DNA of 64,000 nucleotides from RHLJ01 sp965601955 (GCA_965601955.1 OZ271855.1:496001-560000), one strand, 5' to 3'; positions 27,013 to 37,183 are shown, counted from the first letter of the stretch. Translations and numbers: made by a program. Notes: generated from the sequence alone by a model not told the origin.

Positions 27013-27204
27013 TTACGATTCTTTGTTTTTATCCCGTAGCTTTTTAAGGGCATAGGCACCACCTGCAACTGCTAATATTCCCAGACCTCCATCGATAGGA
27101 GCCTGGTCTGGAGCCCCAGGAAGGCCTGGTTGGGCAATCACCATAGTAGAAGTGATTACAATTAGGGTACATGCTAAAGTGAATACTGATATACTTGTTT
27201 TCAT
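27013..27204 (-). CDS. Small exported PID-CTERM-like protein, no zinc-ribbon domain
   Basis: A 63-residue protein from the ATG at 27204. A classical signal peptide (MKTSISVFTLACTLIVITS, ending MVIAQ) is followed by a short Pro-rich spacer and the C-terminal PIDGG, a 14-residue hydrophobic stretch (GLGILAVAGGAYAL) and a basic tail (KKLRDK). The motif-hydrophobic-basic order is that of exosortase-type sorting signals. An upstream ATG at 27285 would add 27 residues that do not match the sister proteins, so I reject it. Last gene of the operon 33782 to 27013. Confidence 0.75.
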   Translation of the reverse strand: MKTSISVFTLACTLIVITSTMVIAQPGLPGAPDQAPIDGGLGILAVAGGAYALKKLRDKNKES

Positions 27205-27308
27205 AAGGATTAAGTCACTGATTGGTAAGATGCAAAAGAGGGTTCCCCCATCTAAAGCATAATAGTAATAGTTATGGGTATGCATAGCTAAGGGCGCTTT
27301 TTCACCTA

Positions 27309-30300
27309 CTATTTTATTAATGTTAGCTTTCGGGTAAGTCTTGTCTCACCTATTTGCAAGCGGTAGATATACATACCCGAAGCGAGCCGGGAAGCATCAA
27401 ACCGGACGGTATATTCTCCGGCTATTTGAATATTACCATCTACTAAGGTGGCTACTTTACGTCCCATTAAATCGAACACCTCCAACCGGACACTGCTTTG
27501 TAGGGGTAGGGCATAGGTTATAGTTGTGACCGGGTTGAAGGGGTTCGGATAATTCTGTTGCAGCTCGAGCGCAGCCGGCAGCTCATCTTTTGATTCGCTA
27601 CTTACCTGGGTGTTAGGAATAAGTATGAGTTGGAATCGATGTCCATCGGTTTTGCTCTTCGCTGCAACGGGGTTAGGTACGATAGGGGAAGTATCCTTTG
27701 TTTTTTCATTAACACGCTGGATTTCCAGTTCCAGCTCCTCTCCTTCCTTGATCGGATATACCTTATGTGTTTCGAGGTCTTTGATGGTAATGGACCATCC
27801 TTCAAAGTCTTCGAGGCCTTCGAAGGATAGCGTAGCAAAATCAGTATCCAATACTCCTGAAAGCTCAAGAGGAATACGAAGTTCTTCGTCCTGGTCTACC
27901 GGAAGCGCATTTATTTTTAGCTTGTCCTGGTTGTCTATGATCGTAGCCAGCCGCAGGTAGGAAGAAGAAAGTGGTTTTAGGGATAGCGCATCAAAGTCGT
28001 CTCGTCCTAGTTCTCCTCCCTGCTGGAAGCTTAGCCAGGCGTTGGCCGTAAATTTTCCTGCTTCGGCATGAATCTTCAGAATTTTAGGGTCAGCCGGAAT
28101 CTCTTTTAAGAATACACCTGCTGAATCAGAAATAGCGCCTTCTCCTATACTCAGGCTTCCGCTGCCCCCCGAGCCCTGGATGAAGAATCCCTGGAAAGGA
28201 GCAATTTCTCCTTCATTGGCATCCCCGGTAGTTCCATTCCAGGTGAGCCAGGCTGATGCAGCTGCATCATATATATAGATTATATTGGAGAGGTTGGCTT
28301 TGGAGACGGCCGAAGAATCCCAGTCGATGGTAGAAGTGAAGGGATTGCCGGCCAGGAAGAAATCTCCATGATCCAGGTCGGAGATTGGGTTGATAGTGCC
28401 TGAGTTGAGTGCTCCATCGCCACCAAACTGGGAGACCGAAATACGTTTAGGAAAGCCGGCGTCTCCAACACTTCCAGGATCATCATCGCTAAACATATAG
28501 AGCAAAAAGCCTTGTCCGGCATCGAGGTTGTCGGTAGACTGATTGCTAAGAGATACCCACGCCTGAGTATCTTTATCCCAGGTCCAAGCAGTATCGTCGC
28601 CGTCCGGATCATCGGAGCCGATAAAGCCCTGGGTCCAGAAGTTACCAAGCAGCTCATCAAACACGGCGCCGCTGGTAGGGGAAGCCATCACCCGGTAATC
28701 TTCATCTCCCGGAATGGTCTGGTTCATGGTATTAAAAAATACATATATCGTTCCTTGATCATTGCCTCCTGTAAAAGGAGCTCCAAATATGACCTCACCC
28801 ATCGAATCTCCATCGATATCGGCAGCGATCAAGGTTCTGCCCAATTCCTCGCCATTATTTTCAGGAGCCAAGACGAACCCATTATCACCGTTAAGGGAAG
28901 AAAGCTCAAACTCGGAAACGGAGCTATCATCAAAGCCAAAAACAACATAAACAGCGCCACTAGAATTGTTTACAGATGGGGAGCCTGTCATAAGCTCATC
29001 CAGGCCATCTCCATTCAGGTCAGCCGAAGAAACACTATAACCGGTATAATCGTAAGTAGCGAGTCCCTGTAAAAAGAATCCATTCGTGCCATCCAGTGAA
29101 GTATCATCAATGATAGAAGGAAAACTGCTTCCCCCAAATATTACCATAACTTCGCCTGTATACGTATAATCTCTGCCATATCCGGTAGCACCAACGATTA
29201 AATCATCATATCCATCCCCATTGATATCTCCGCTACTTATAGAGGCACCGAGATAGTTATAACTAATAGTTCCTCCAACCTGGAAACCGTCGGATCCGTC
29301 CAAACTAGAGATTTGCACGGTATCTGCAAAGGTGACCGTATGGCCGAATACAACAGCGGTACTTCCATTGTAATTCTCGGCATATTTTCCACCGGCCAAT
29401 ACATCTTCAATACCATCCCCGTTTATATCCCCTGCTCCAAGGGAATTCCCAAAATACCCATAGCCGGAGCTTATCGGATTTCCCACTATCTTAAAGCCCA
29501 AAGTGCCGGGATTCATGTTTTCCAGTTGCAGGGTATCGGCAAAGGCACCAGTTTGTCCAAATACGACATAAGCCATTCCCTGACGGTTTGAGTTATTTTT
29601 TGGAGCCCCAATAATCACATCATCAATACCATCTCCATTTATATCCCCGGAGCTTAGTGCGGACCCTGTGTAATCCTGGGTGCCAGGCTCGCCAACCATC
29701 ACAAAACCATTGGTTCCATCAACGAGAAGGCTTACATCCATCGAGGAGCTAAAGCCATCGGTATGACCAAACACCACGTATACCTCTCCTTTAAAATCAT
29801 TCCCGGCGGAGCCTCTCGGGGTACCAATCAGGAGATCATCAATCCCATCTCCGTTTATATCTGCGGAAGCTGCCGAAGCCCCAAAACGGTTACTACTATT
29901 TCCTTCCAGAATAAATCCATTGTCTCCATCCAGAGAAGAAAGGTCTAGGCTAGAATCAAAACCATCGGAGCCACCGAAAACAACATAGGTCTCACCAGAG
30001 TTTACTGACCCAATTATGAGATCGTTATATCCATCCCCATTTATATCACCGAAGCCCAGGCCATCGCGGCCGATGTAATCTGAGCTACCAATCCCGTTAA
30101 TGGAAAATCCATTTACGCCCCTGAAGTCTGAAACGTTTACGGAATCTACACCCTGGGCTTTTAAACCGGGAGCTGACATCGTTAATAGTGCCCCAAGAAA
30201 AGATGCCGCCAACAGATATCGGCTACGCACTAAAAACCGGTTACCTGAGATTCTTTTAATGATGCCCCAAATGGGATGGTTGTCTTCATCGGTGCCCTCA

Positions 30301-30407
30301 ACCCAGCAGGCAGAAACGCCGGTTACCTTAGAAAGCCAGTTAAATAACGAGATTGATTTTCTAGACGGAGGATTATATACCCCTCCCAATGTATAACTAC
30401 CTTTCAT
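27309..30407 (-). CDS. FG-GAP beta-propeller surface protein with T9SS sorting domain (copy A)
   Basis: 1032 residues. Residues 18-68 form the family-specific extension before the signal peptide (SLFNWLSKVTGVSACW, GIIKRISGNRFLVRSR); the hydrophobic signal follows at about 69-85 (ending LKAQ). Seven FG-GAP blades lie at about residues 90-570, each with a loop of the GDINGDGYNDLIIGS kind that binds calcium in integrin-like propellers. A conserved beta-rich module (DFFLAGNPFTSTIDWDS) spans about 590-800. The last 85 residues are a T9SS type A signal (QQNYPNPFNPVTTITYAL ... KLTLIK), which directs export through the outer membrane and anchoring. The start at 30407 has an AAAGGA site and lies 14 nt after the stop of the preceding small gene. 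Confidence 0.93.
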   Translation of the reverse strand: MKGSYTLGGVYNPPSRKSISLFNWLSKVTGVSACWVEGTDEDNHPIWGIIKRISGNRFLVRSRYLLAASFLGALLTMSAPGLKAQGVDSVNVSDFRGVNGFSINGIGSSDYIGRDGLGFGDINGDGYNDLIIGSVNSGETYVVFGGSDGFDSSLDLSSLDGDNGFILEGNSSNRFGASAASADINGDGIDDLLIGTPRGSAGNDFKGEVYVVFGHTDGFSSSMDVSLLVDGTNGFVMVGEPGTQDYTGSALSSGDINGDGIDDVIIGAPKNNSNRQGMAYVVFGQTGAFADTLQLENMNPGTLGFKIVGNPISSGYGYFGNSLGAGDINGDGIEDVLAGGKYAENYNGSTAVVFGHTVTFADTVQISSLDGSDGFQVGGTISYNYLGASISSGDINGDGYDDLIVGATGYGRDYTYTGEVMVIFGGSSFPSIIDDTSLDGTNGFFLQGLATYDYTGYSVSSADLNGDGLDELMTGSPSVNNSSGAVYVVFGFDDSSVSEFELSSLNGDNGFVLAPENNGEELGRTLIAADIDGDSMGEVIFGAPFTGGNDQGTIYVFFNTMNQTIPGDEDYRVMASPTSGAVFDELLGNFWTQGFIGSDDPDGDDTAWTWDKDTQAWVSLSNQSTDNLDAGQGFLLYMFSDDDPGSVGDAGFPKRISVSQFGGDGALNSGTINPISDLDHGDFFLAGNPFTSTIDWDSSAVSKANLSNIIYIYDAAASAWLTWNGTTGDANEGEIAPFQGFFIQGSGGSGSLSIGEGAISDSAGVFLKEIPADPKILKIHAEAGKFTANAWLSFQQGGELGRDDFDALSLKPLSSSYLRLATIIDNQDKLKINALPVDQDEELRIPLELSGVLDTDFATLSFEGLEDFEGWSITIKDLETHKVYPIKEGEELELEIQRVNEKTKDTSPIVPNPVAAKSKTDGHRFQLILIPNTQVSSESKDELPAALELQQNYPNPFNPVTTITYALPLQSSVRLEVFDLMGRKVATLVDGNIQIAGEYTVRFDASRLASGMYIYRLQIGETRLTRKLTLIK

Positions 30408-30421
30408 TTTGAATCCTTTAA

Positions 30422-30670
30422 CTATGATTCTTTAGTTCGGTCTTTCAACTTTTTGTAAGCATAAGCACCGCCCGCAGCAGCAAGAATACCCAAACCTCCA
30501 TCTATAGGTGTTTGATCAGGTTGAGCCGGGAATGAAGGTTGAGCTACTGCTGCTGTTGATAACAGAAACAGAAAGGCAAGTAGATACCCCATCCTGAGCA
30601 GAACTCGTTTTAAATGAGATTCTTTATGATGATGGTGCGCTTTTTTTTCTTTTACTTCCAATAGTATCAT
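30422..30670 (-). CDS. Small PID-CTERM-like protein, short form (copy B)
   Basis: 82 residues. The N-terminus (MILLEVKE) matches the first residues of the long forms, but the CxxC domain is missing and the chain passes directly into a basic and hydrophobic membrane segment (about residues 24-43, ending AVAQ). A Pro-rich spacer and the PIDGG-hydrophobic-KKLKDR tail follow. A GGAGAAG site precedes the ATG. The 10-nt gap to the large gene upstream suggests coupling. It looks like an internal-deletion derivative of the zinc-ribbon form. Confidence 0.85.
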   Translation of the reverse strand: MILLEVKEKKAHHHHKESHLKRVLLRMGYLLAFLFLLSTAAVAQPSFPAQPDQTPIDGGLGILAAAGGAYAYKKLKDRTKES

Positions 30671-30680
30671 TTCTTCTCCG

Positions 30681-33600
30681 CTATTTAATGAGGGTAAGCT
30701 TTTTAACGATGTGGGTATTACCCGCTGTTAGCTGATAGATATAGGTTCCACTGGCAAGTTGAGACGCATTAAAGCGAACGGAATACGTTCCCGCTTGCTG
30801 TTCGTCATTCACCAGGGTAGCCACTTTACGCCCCATGAGGTCGAACACCTCCAACCGGACACGGTTTTGTCGTGGTACTTGGTAGTTAATAGTTGTGACC
30901 GGATTGAAGGGGTTCGGGTAGTTTTGTTGCAGCTCGAGCGTAGCCGGCAGCGCATCTTCTGATTCGCTACTTACCTGGGTGTTAGGGGTAAGTATGAGTT
31001 GGAATCGATGTCCATCGGTTTTGCTCTTCGCTGCAACGGGGTTAGGTACGATCGGGGAAGTATCCATTGTTTTCTCGTTAACACGCTGGATCTCCAGTTC
31101 CAGTTCCTCTCCTTCCTTGATCGGATATTCGGTTTCTGTTTCCAGGTCTTTGATGGCAATAGACCAATCTTCAAAGTCTTCGAAGCCTTCAAAGGAGAGC
31201 TTTGCGGTTTCAGCTTCCAATATCCCGGATACAGAAAATGGCAGGTGTAGCTCTTCGCTATGATCTACGGGAAGTGCATTTATTTTTAGTTCGTCCTGGC
31301 TTTCTATGATGGTGGCCAGTCGCAGATAAGTAGAAGAAAGGGGTTTCAGTGAGAGGGCATCAAAGTCGTCTCGTCCGAGTTCCCCTCCCTCCTGGAAGCT
31401 TAACCAGGCGTTGGCAGTGAAGCCTCCAGCTTCTGCCTGAATTTTAAGGACTTTTGGCTCGGCAGCCACCTGCTTGAGAAATACACCCGCAGAATCAGAA
31501 ATAGCGTCATCTCCTATACTCAGGCTTCCACTGCCCCCGGAACCCTGGATGAAGAATCCCTGGAGGGGAGCAATTTCTCCTTCATTGGCATCTCCAATGG
31601 AGCCGTTCCACGTGCGCCAGTCAGAGCCAGCTGCATCATATATATAGATTATATTGGAGAGATTGGTTTTGGAGACTCCCGAAGCATCCCAGTCGATGGT
31701 AGAAGTGAAAGGGTTTCCGGCCAGGAAGAAATCTCCGTCTCCTAAACCAGATACTGCATTAACGGTCCCTCCATTAAGCGTTCCATCTCCTCCAAACTGG
31801 GAGACCGATGCACGTTTAGGAAAACCGGCGTCTCCTACACTTAAAGGATCATCATCGCTAAAAATGTAGAACAAAAAGCCCTGACCGGCATCGAGGCTAT
31901 CGGTGGACTGATTGCTAAAGGCGGTCCATGCCTGGGTGCCGGTATCCCAGGTCCAGGCGTTATCGGAGGCTGAGGGGGCGTCTGAACCGGTAAAGCCCTG
32001 GGTCCAGAAATTACCAAGTAGCTCATCAAATACGGTGCCACTGGTAGGGGAGCTCATCGTACGGAAACCTTCGCCTCCGGAAACGGTCTGGTTAATGGTA
32101 TTAAAAAAGACATAGACCCTTCCCTGGTTAAAGCTTCCCGAATAAGCGGCTCCGAATATAATCTCATCCATGGAATCTCCATCAATATCGGCAGCGAGCA
32201 CCCTGGCGCCTACTCCCTCGTCATCTTGTCCGTTAGTTATCGTGAACCCGTTATCGCCGTCAAGGGAAGAAAGCTCAAACTGTGAAACAGAGGTATCATC
32301 AAAACCAAAAATAACGTAAACAGCACCATCACTATAGGTTACATCCTCGGCTCCCACTATAAGCTCATCCATGCCATCTCCATTCAGGTCGGTCGTGGAC
32401 ACGCTACCTCCGATATAATCGTAACTACTGAGCCCTTTGAAGAAGAAGCCATTCGTGCCATCCAGGGAAGTATCATCAATGACGGAAGAGAAGCTGCTCC
32501 CTCCAAATACCACGAAAACTTCACCTGAATAGTCATAGTCTCTGGTGGGCCCTTGTGTGCCAATGATAAAGTCATCATACCCATCCCCGTTGATATCACC
32601 ACTGCCCACAGAGTGCCCGACATAGTTATAATTAAGAGTTCCATCAACTACAAAGCCATCGGACCCGTCCAACGCAGAAACTTGCACCGTATCTGCAAAG
32701 GTGGCTGTTTGGCCGAATATAACAGCGGCGTTTCCCTGGTAATAATCGAAATATTGCGCGCCGGCCAATACGTCGTCAATGCCATCTCCGTTTATATCTC
32801 CTACCCCTACGGACTCTCCAAAATATCCCAGGTTGCTGCCAACCGTCGGAATGCCTGCTATCTTAAAGCCCGAAGTACCGGGATCCAGGGTTGCCAGCTG
32901 TAGGGTGTCGGCAAAGGCATGTGTTTGACCAAATACGACATAAACGATTCCATCATACTTACTCCCACTATCATTGTTTTGCGCTCCTATAATGGCATCG
33001 TCAATACCATCTCCATTTATATCTCCGGAGCTTACAGCAGTCCCGGTTCTATCATTGGAGCCATCACCATCACCTAGCATCACGAAGCCATTAGTCCCAT
33101 CAACGAGTTGTGTTACATTTATCGAAGAAGCAAAGCCATTGGTATGACCAAACACCACATATGCCTCTCCTTCAGAAGCTCCTCCAACGGTGCCCCGGGG
33201 GTTACCGATCAGGAGATCATCAATACCATCTCCGTTGATATCTGCGGAAACCGACGAAGCCCCGAAATCGCCCCCCCCTTGTAGCATAAATCCATTGTCT
33301 CCATCCAAAGAAGAAACATTAATGGAAGAGTCGAAGCCATCGGAGCCACCAAAAACTACAAAGGTTTGATTATCATATGTTGCTCCGAATATGAGATCGT
33401 TATATCCGTCCCCATTTATATCCCCGAAGGTCATGGCATCGCGCCCAACATAATCGGAGGCATTAGCTCCCTCGAGTGAAAACCCGTTTAGCCCCCTAAA
33501 GTCTGAAACGTTTATAGACTCTACATTTTGTGCCAATACACCAGGGCTTAGCATAGTTAACGAGGTGCCAAGCAAAGACGCAGCTGCCAGTCGTCGGCTG

Positions 33601-33782
33601 CGCACTAAAAACCGGTTACCAGTAATTCTTTTAATAATCCCCCAAACGGGATGGTTGTCGTTATCGGTGCCCTCAATCCAGCAGGCTGAAACGCCGGTTA
33701 CTTTAGAAAGCCATTTAAATAACGAGATTGATTTTCTGGAGCGGGGAATATAAAGCCCCTCCTGTGTATAACTACCTTTCAT
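30681..33782 (-). CDS. FG-GAP beta-propeller surface protein with T9SS sorting domain (copy B)
   Basis: 1033 residues, first gene of a four-gene operon (B large, B small, A large, A small). Same layout as copy A: pre-signal extension (residues 18-68, SLFKWLSKVTGVSACW), signal ending VLAQ, seven DxNGDG-containing blades (about 90-570), conserved module with FFLAGNPFTSTIDWDAS, and a T9SS tail (NYPNPFNPVTTINYQVP). An AAGGAAG ribosome-binding site precedes the ATG. TGCCA direct repeats 21 bp apart lie 62 nt upstream, and the kinase-less regulator gene at 33991 is directly upstream, so that regulator may control this operon (inference). Confidence 0.93.
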   Translation of the reverse strand: MKGSYTQEGLYIPRSRKSISLFKWLSKVTGVSACWIEGTDNDNHPVWGIIKRITGNRFLVRSRRLAAASLLGTSLTMLSPGVLAQNVESINVSDFRGLNGFSLEGANASDYVGRDAMTFGDINGDGYNDLIFGATYDNQTFVVFGGSDGFDSSINVSSLDGDNGFMLQGGGDFGASSVSADINGDGIDDLLIGNPRGTVGGASEGEAYVVFGHTNGFASSINVTQLVDGTNGFVMLGDGDGSNDRTGTAVSSGDINGDGIDDAIIGAQNNDSGSKYDGIVYVVFGQTHAFADTLQLATLDPGTSGFKIAGIPTVGSNLGYFGESVGVGDINGDGIDDVLAGAQYFDYYQGNAAVIFGQTATFADTVQVSALDGSDGFVVDGTLNYNYVGHSVGSGDINGDGYDDFIIGTQGPTRDYDYSGEVFVVFGGSSFSSVIDDTSLDGTNGFFFKGLSSYDYIGGSVSTTDLNGDGMDELIVGAEDVTYSDGAVYVIFGFDDTSVSQFELSSLDGDNGFTITNGQDDEGVGARVLAADIDGDSMDEIIFGAAYSGSFNQGRVYVFFNTINQTVSGGEGFRTMSSPTSGTVFDELLGNFWTQGFTGSDAPSASDNAWTWDTGTQAWTAFSNQSTDSLDAGQGFLFYIFSDDDPLSVGDAGFPKRASVSQFGGDGTLNGGTVNAVSGLGDGDFFLAGNPFTSTIDWDASGVSKTNLSNIIYIYDAAGSDWRTWNGSIGDANEGEIAPLQGFFIQGSGGSGSLSIGDDAISDSAGVFLKQVAAEPKVLKIQAEAGGFTANAWLSFQEGGELGRDDFDALSLKPLSSTYLRLATIIESQDELKINALPVDHSEELHLPFSVSGILEAETAKLSFEGFEDFEDWSIAIKDLETETEYPIKEGEELELEIQRVNEKTMDTSPIVPNPVAAKSKTDGHRFQLILTPNTQVSSESEDALPATLELQQNYPNPFNPVTTINYQVPRQNRVRLEVFDLMGRKVATLVNDEQQAGTYSVRFNASQLASGTYIYQLTAGNTHIVKKLTLIK

Positions 33783-33843
33783 TTTACTTCCTTCTTAAAA
33801 TTCAAAACCGCAAAAAAGCTACATGTAGGGATTGAAAGGAGTC

Positions 33844-33883
33844 TGCCAATAACGCTGACCAGTCTGCCAAACGAATCTGCCAA
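33844..33883 (-). promoter_or_regulatory. TGCCA direct repeats, 21-bp spacing (operator candidate, operon B-A)
   Basis: On the plus strand TCTGCCAA occurs at 33842 and 33863 (exactly 21 bp apart), with a third copy at 33876. On the coding strand the word is TTGGCAGA. The nearer repeat lies 62 nt before the start codon of copy B. Two helical turns is the spacing expected for a tandem AraC-type dimer. Confidence 0.6.
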
Positions 33884-33990
33884 AAGTATTTAAAAGGTGA
33901 AAAAAGAAGGCTTTTGAGGTAGTTGGGGCAATTTCTTAAACAAGAGGCTATTGTCTTGAAAAGAAGGGGAGGGGTTGAAGGAGCGTTTTT

Positions 33991-36888
33991 TTATTTCAAA
34001 AGCTCATTTGGATGTAGATCGAAACGTTCAGTAAAGATTTTAGAAAAGTAAAAAGGAGTCGAAAAACCAACTGAGTAGGCCACTTCTGCAATAGTCCCCG
34101 CCTGACGGGTTTCCAGAATTTGTTGGGCTTTTTTTAGTCGAACTTCTCTGACAAATTGTTGAGGAGTAAAGCCAGTAATGGTTTTTACCATTCTGTAAAG
34201 CTGACGCTCACTCATATTCATAGCAGAAGATAGTTCCAGAGCTGTAATTGTAGGCTGCGTAATCCTTTCCTCGATAAACTCTTGCAGCTTCTTAAGAAAC
34301 TCTTCGTTTTCGCTGATTACCTCTTCTTGCTCTTTAACCTCCAGTTCATATTGATCTCTTTGGAATTGCAGCTTACGATTTCCCCAAAAAATCAAGCCTA
34401 TCAATATCGACGAACCTAAGGCAATCAGTATTCCTTTAAACCAGGAGGTTTCATAGAAGTAGGGTTCTATACTGAAGCTTACAGACTCCATTTGAGTGTC
34501 ATCCCATTGGCCATTCATTCCGGCTCTTACCCTGAATGTATACTCTCCTGCCGATAAATTTGTAAACGAGACATCCCGGTTTGTACCTGCATATACCCAT
34601 TCATTTTGAAGGCCTTCAAGTATATATGAAAAACTAATATTCTCGGATTTTACCCGGTAATTAAATGCGGTGTACTTAATACTGATATTCCTACTCTCTT
34701 TTGGAAGCGTAAATTGAGCATCCGGAACAGATCGAACAGAATCTCCGCAACTAATCGATTCGATATGTGCAGGAAAAGCCAACGTCAACGCTTGTACGCT
34801 GTCGGGATGGATATTGGTCACGCCATGCCGCATTGCAAACCAAAAGGACCCATCTTTCGCAATGAGGCCCGAATTTTGCGCAGCTCCATTAGCCTCGTTG
34901 CCAGGTAACCCATCTTCGACCTGGTAAATCACAGGGCTAATGCGATCAATAGTGCCTGCTGCAAATTCATTGAGTTGGGCTTTGTCGATCCAAAAAATGC
35001 CCTGGTTGCTGCTCATCCAAAATCGGTTATAGTCATCCTCCAGGATAGTGTGTATTACCGAACCAAAAAGGCCGTTATCAGGATTATATTTTGTAACCGA
35101 TTCAGCGGATAATCCATCTTTGGCTAATTTAATTCTATTAAGCCCCCCGCCCTGGAAACCCACCCATAGTATGCCTTCTTCGTCTGAGTAGATAGACCGT
35201 ATGTTTACCCCTGAAAGTAACTCATTGTCTTTAAAAGCATGTAAAGTGTCATCCTTTAAAAAAAACAACGCGTTGTTATCTGAGCCTACCCAAATATCTC
35301 CATTATTGGTTGTATGCATTTGAGCAATTCTAATGTCGCTTCCGTTTTCATCAGGGACTCTCTTCCATGTCCTATCTCCTCGATTATATTCGTAAAGGCC
35401 TCTTCTTGATCCTATCCATAAATTGCCATCTTCGTTTTCCCGAACTACACTTACCCGAACGCCCTGCCCATTAAATGGGACTTCAACAGAGCTAAAACTT
35501 TCTAATTGCCTGTTCCATAGTTGCAAGCCAGTGGAGGTGCCCAGCCAAATATTATGTGCTGAATCTTCATAGAACGAAAGTACTCTTGGGAATGTGCGAT
35601 GTTCTGTAAGCCTTTCAACCTGTTCATTTTCAATCCGTGATAATATCCCTCCCATTGAAGAGGTCCAGATTGACCCTGTATGATCCTGGAATAAAGGGTA
35701 TACATTATCGATCCCTTCTTTATTTCCGTAACTGGTAAAAATGCTCTTATCATACTGGTATAATCCATTACTTGAGCCAATCCATGCCGAGCCATGTTCA
35801 TCAACGAACAACCTACCTGTAACAAAAGCCCCAAACTCAGGGCTAATAGTTGTTGTAACACGCTCATTATTATACCATAACACATTACCAGTCTTTACCC
35901 ACCCCTTGTTGTCCTTTAAGCTAAGCTCTGTTAGTAAAGGAATATTGCTCTCCCGAACATCATTTTCAGTATATAACAGCTTATACTGCCTATTCTCATA
36001 TGCATAAGCTGTAACGAAATTTGAAAAAAGTAACAGTTCTGGTGTAGAGAGGTTATTCTGTATGCCAACAACACGAATATCTACTATCTGGGGTATATGA
36101 GGAGATAAGGGTAATTCGTAGGTTTGTATCTTTCCTTCTTTTATTGATCGGACCTCTCGTTCTGTGGCCAGCCAAATGATCTCTGATTTATCTAAAGTAA
36201 AATGTAACAGGTTGGTATTATCGTGTTCTGTAAATGATATTCCTTTCTCTTTTATCAGATAAAAGCCCCTTTTAACGGCAACCAGTATAGAGTTTCCAAC
36301 GGTTACCACTCCTCTTACGGGTTCTGTAATTACATCTTCATAGGCCTTGAAAAAAGCCTCATTCTCGAAAATATATAAACCATCATCAGTTGCTAGCCAA
36401 AGCTTTCCATCTGGAGATAAGTCGAAATGAAGATGAAGAATAATTTCCGGAGAGATTTGATTTAAATGGAATGGAAAGTGAGTAAAACTTCCATTCTTAT
36501 ACCTTACAAGCCGAATATTACCATTGCGGCCATTGTTAAACCAAAATTGGTTTATTCCTTTTTCAGCTAAATGGTCCGATGAAGAGCTTGTAAATGCTGT
36601 ATTGTTAGCGTTATTGAACTGTGTAAATGTTTTTCCATCAAACCGGATAATTCCTTCTGAAGACCGCAACCACATATATCCATCCGAAGTTTTCCATATG
36701 CGACTTATCTCATTTACTGGCAATCCATCTTCTGTACCCCAATGTTTTACTGTATACCCTGGCGAGACATTTTGGGCATAAGATGAGATTGGGCGTAAAG
36801 TGAAAGTAAGACAAAGGCTAAACACAGAGCATAAAAGAAGCTCAGCCCATTTGATCCTGAATAGCTTTTTAGGAGAAAAGTAAATCAT
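33991..36888 (-). CDS. Membrane-spanning beta-propeller / Y_Y_Y / AraC regulator without kinase domains
   Basis: 965 residues. The signal peptide or first membrane segment lies at about 12-36 and is followed by two-component-type beta-propeller repeats (VKHWGTEDGLPVNEISRIW, DGYMWLRSSEGIIRFDG, about residues 45-700) and a Y_Y_Y domain (about 720-805, NLSAGEYTFRVRAG). A transmembrane helix lies at about 816-833 and a coiled coil at 840-865. An AraC-type DNA-binding domain fills about 873-965 (MSERQLYRMVKTITGF, EVAYSVGFSTPFYFSKIF). The histidine kinase, ATPase and receiver domains present in its relatives at 40849 and 56752 are absent, so it would couple periplasmic sensing to DNA binding directly. 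It lies just upstream of operon B-A. Confidence 0.92.
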   Translation of the reverse strand: MIYFSPKKLFRIKWAELLLCSVFSLCLTFTLRPISSYAQNVSPGYTVKHWGTEDGLPVNEISRIWKTSDGYMWLRSSEGIIRFDGKTFTQFNNANNTAFTSSSSDHLAEKGINQFWFNNGRNGNIRLVRYKNGSFTHFPFHLNQISPEIILHLHFDLSPDGKLWLATDDGLYIFENEAFFKAYEDVITEPVRGVVTVGNSILVAVKRGFYLIKEKGISFTEHDNTNLLHFTLDKSEIIWLATEREVRSIKEGKIQTYELPLSPHIPQIVDIRVVGIQNNLSTPELLLFSNFVTAYAYENRQYKLLYTENDVRESNIPLLTELSLKDNKGWVKTGNVLWYNNERVTTTISPEFGAFVTGRLFVDEHGSAWIGSSNGLYQYDKSIFTSYGNKEGIDNVYPLFQDHTGSIWTSSMGGILSRIENEQVERLTEHRTFPRVLSFYEDSAHNIWLGTSTGLQLWNRQLESFSSVEVPFNGQGVRVSVVRENEDGNLWIGSRRGLYEYNRGDRTWKRVPDENGSDIRIAQMHTTNNGDIWVGSDNNALFFLKDDTLHAFKDNELLSGVNIRSIYSDEEGILWVGFQGGGLNRIKLAKDGLSAESVTKYNPDNGLFGSVIHTILEDDYNRFWMSSNQGIFWIDKAQLNEFAAGTIDRISPVIYQVEDGLPGNEANGAAQNSGLIAKDGSFWFAMRHGVTNIHPDSVQALTLAFPAHIESISCGDSVRSVPDAQFTLPKESRNISIKYTAFNYRVKSENISFSYILEGLQNEWVYAGTNRDVSFTNLSAGEYTFRVRAGMNGQWDDTQMESVSFSIEPYFYETSWFKGILIALGSSILIGLIFWGNRKLQFQRDQYELEVKEQEEVISENEEFLKKLQEFIEERITQPTITALELSSAMNMSERQLYRMVKTITGFTPQQFVREVRLKKAQQILETRQAGTIAEVAYSVGFSTPFYFSKIFTERFDLHPNELLK

Positions 36889-37100
36889 TGCAACTTTGCC
36901 TTAATAAAAGAAAGAGTTCTAATACCTCAATCTTAAATCACCTGGAATATTTCATGACAATCAAAAAATATATGACAAGAGAATGTCCTGCTCCCTACAT
37001 ATACTCTACAAATATGTCATTACAGAAAGTAAAAGTCAGAAAAAAGTGATTAGTTGCAAAATGTACCCAAAACAGGGTTTTAAAAAGAACACGTTCGGAA

Positions 37101-37183
37101 TGAAAAATGAAAGATGAAAAATTTAAAATTAGAAGAAGCGTCTTTCAGGCTTTATCAATTTTAAATTTTTCATTTTGAATCCC
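37101..37183. repeat. Intergenic hairpin with invertible-looking loop (orientation 2)
   Basis: Same arms as 26930-27004 (AAAATTTAAAATT and its complement) and the same right flank running into the stop codon of the neighbouring small gene. The 26-nt loop at 37131-37156 is the reverse complement of the loop at 26956-26981, with one difference. Confidence 0.8.

Noticed and set aside
27205..27285. 27-residue N-terminal extension of small protein A
   Set aside because: The added sequence does not match any sister protein, and the downstream Met starts a clean signal peptide.
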